From: Carya illinoinensis
Lineage: Eukaryota; Streptophyta; Magnoliopsida; Fagales; Juglandaceae
Assembly (NCBI RefSeq): GCF_018687715.1
Contig: NC_056752.1
Location: 52,856,653 to 52,920,652, forward strand
Direction: 5' to 3'
Length of the DNA: 64,000 nt
The position numbers and the translations under genes are program-made. The notes under the pieces are model-generated. The model searched no databases and had not been told where the DNA came from. It worked only from the letters and a program-made list of their open reading frames with translations. Positions within the stretch are counted from its first letter, which is position 1; the number at the start of each line of letters is the position of its first letter. This document shows positions 62,801 to 64,000 of the stretch, piece after piece.

Positions 62801-63960
62801 TCAGATGATGACTAATTGAGGGAAGCGATCTATAGAAGAGAAACTCTTGCACATGATGTGGAATTGGTGAAAATGTACATGGAGGAATGATTGATTGGGA
62901 GAACGATTTTGGTTGAGATATGGAGAAGCTAGTAACATACTGTTCAGCAGTTGACTTATGAAATGTATTTAGGCACTTGGAAAGTGAGGGAATATGATGA
63001 TGATATGGTGACATTTTGAGACTGGTGAGACCGGCAGTCGAGATCCTCTTGTACTTTTACCTTGCCGAAACATTTGTAGGGGCTGTGGTAGTCTGGAAGA
63101 ATTTTGGAGTCTGGTGTTTCCTTATAGAGTTGTTAAAATGAGGTTGAGATCAAAGTTAATGCTACTTTTGAGTCTGTTTCTGCCTGTTGGCAGAGGCTAT
63201 CAAATAGGAAGCATTGAAGGGCCTATTTGGATTCCCAATATAATTGAGCAAGATCATACCTATTTGAACTACTCACAGTAGTAGCAGCGTAAAGGCCATA
63301 TGTTGTGGGGCTGCCTTAATATAATCTTTATGTTTCAGATCATTCTCTCTCTCTCTCTCTCTCTCTCTAGAGAGAGGTATTTTCTGTGATGTCCCAAGGA
63401 CCCTAAATATGTGATTGTTCAATTTATGACCATCTTTTCCGCATGAATTTTTGTAGTTAAGCACCAGTGACATTCCTGCTCTTAATTAAAAGGTCTTCTT
63501 TTATTTTCTTACAAGGTAGTTCTTATTTTGCAGATTCTATGAAGGTCTTGTAAATTTTTATGACCCTGTTAAAAAGAAGCACCAGGTGGGATATCTCTCA
63601 CTAATCCCGGCATGCAATTCTCTCTCTCTCTCTCTCTCTCTCTGCATGATGTCTTCCAATTACTTGGGCTTCGCTCTCTGTGTATTCAAACCTACGTGTT
63701 TAGCTCCTCTTATGCAATCACAGTCCATTTTTGTGTTCTCTCAGCCTTGGGTGACCATGCTCCTCTTGTCCTTGCTGCCAGATCAAGGATAAGAGGATCA
63801 TTTTAATGTGTTTTTCTCTGCATATCATTTCCTTTGTGCTTGATATAGTTCTTAAATTTTTCTCTACTGCATAGGTGTTATATGCTGATGGAGATGAAGA
63901 AATCTTAAACCTCAAAAAGGAACGCTGGCAACTAGTTGGGGATAATGTTTTGCCAGGAGT
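56826..63960 (+). CDS. PDS5: PDS5-type sister chromatid cohesion cofactor with Tudor domain (partial, 3' end outside)
   Basis: This nuclear regulator of cohesin belongs to the short plant PDS5 group (like Arabidopsis At1g80810/At1g15940). Exons read: 56826-56927, 57727-57930, 58065-58246, 58742-58868, 58952-59149, 60047-60097, 60210-61148, 61299-61403, 62261-62334, 63534-63585 and 63875 onward. All closed joins keep phase and give about 700 residues before the window edge. Residues 1-270 are the N-terminal helical repeat region (LEEQLKEAGNKLINPPSSIDELLNLLDKVE; VKVSVASCITEITRITAPDAPY). Residues 289-635 are a basic, low-complexity region with KKRGRKPNF, an AT-hook-like motif, and many Lys/Ser. 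The Tudor-type domain is at about 640-700 (GSSIKVWWPLDKIFYEGLVNFYD...VLYADGDEEILNL). The donor of the last exon and the C-terminus are not certain. Confidence 0.92.
57421..57526 (+). mobile_element. Second short LINE tail insertion with 14-bp target duplication
   Basis: A 78-bp insert (57,435-57,512) lies between identical 14-base repeats TTATGGATTTTTTC (57,421-57,434 and 57,513-57,526) in PDS5 intron 1. It shares CCTGTGTACTTGGG, AATAAAAT-like and TCTATCAAAA with the insert at 18,632-18,715. Its A tail has decayed, so it is probably older. Confidence 0.75.
61901..62092. mobile_element. PIF/Harbinger-like (Tourist) MITE in PDS5 intron 8
   Basis: The 192-bp element begins GGTCTCGATTGTTTTCACAA. 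Its end is the inverted complement GGTCTCGTTTGGTTACACA, with TTA on both sides (61,898-61,900 and 62,093-62,095). A three-base TTA duplication is the mark of the PIF/Harbinger group. Subterminal ATCTCATCTCATC faces GAGATGAGATGA. Confidence 0.85.
63343..63369. repeat. CT-rich microsatellite in PDS5 intron 9
   Basis: A run of TCTC dinucleotides is followed by AGAGAGAG, making a short foldback. A further CT run is at 63,619-63,642 in the next intron. Confidence 0.85.
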
Positions 63961-64000
63961 GGGTTTTTTTGGTTGTATTTACATTTGTTTTTCTCACTCT

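Overview
The window looks like nuclear DNA of a dicot plant, probably a woody rosid. It has AT-rich intergenic DNA, split genes with GT-AG introns, many CT and AT microsatellites and plant-type transposons. The miniature elements resemble those of Fagales genomes such as walnut or hickory. That assignment is a guess from general likeness and was not tested.

Seven host genes are visible. In order they are a Golgi Qb-SNARE of the GOS11 type (minus, 6.1-10.7 kb), the divergent ribosomal protein L7-1 (plus, 17.6-20.4 kb), a small uncharacterised membrane protein (plus, 22.6 kb), a NIP6;1-type aquaporin (minus, 25.0-27.7 kb), a CAF1 deadenylase (minus, 49.8-50.6 kb), ribosomal protein S12 (plus, 52.8-55.1 kb) and a short PDS5-type cohesin cofactor with a Tudor domain (plus, from 56.8 kb and running off the end). 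From memory, the six nameable genes match two duplicated stretches of Arabidopsis chromosome 1, around At1g15880-At1g15940 and At1g80750-At1g80810. This window therefore probably keeps the undivided ancestral order. The genes are unrelated housekeeping functions and form no pathway. The L7 and S12 upstream regions both carry GGCCCA/TGGGCY (site II) and telo-box-like motifs typical of plant translation genes.

The spaces between genes are filled by mobile elements, several with readable borders. A 5'-truncated LINE (13.0-16.3 kb) lies between 60-bp target duplications. A complete 4.8-kb hAT transposon (30,687-35,465) has perfect 8-bp target duplications and one long open transposase frame. A broken Ty1-copia element (35.6-40.3 kb) has 242-bp LTRs. 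A 3.34-kb putative solo LTR (43,335-46,674) is flanked by GGTTC. Two SINEs, two tiny LINE tails, a three-copy miniature element and a Harbinger-like miniature element lie in introns and spacers.

The most unusual part is the hAT element. Both termini are followed at once by GC-rich hairpins. About 250 bp inside the left end is a 120-bp inverted repeat holding four AAACGGCGCCGTTT palindromes, that is eight copies of the hexamer known to be bound by the maize Ac transposase. Next come a palindromic repeat array and, at the far end, a TGGGCC repeat array. A second item of interest is a diverged copy of the L7 promoter and leader, about 24 kb away at 41.1-42.9 kb. It has no coding exons and also serves as an empty-site control for the LINE insertion. 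All exon borders were read by eye and all homology calls are from memory of the families.
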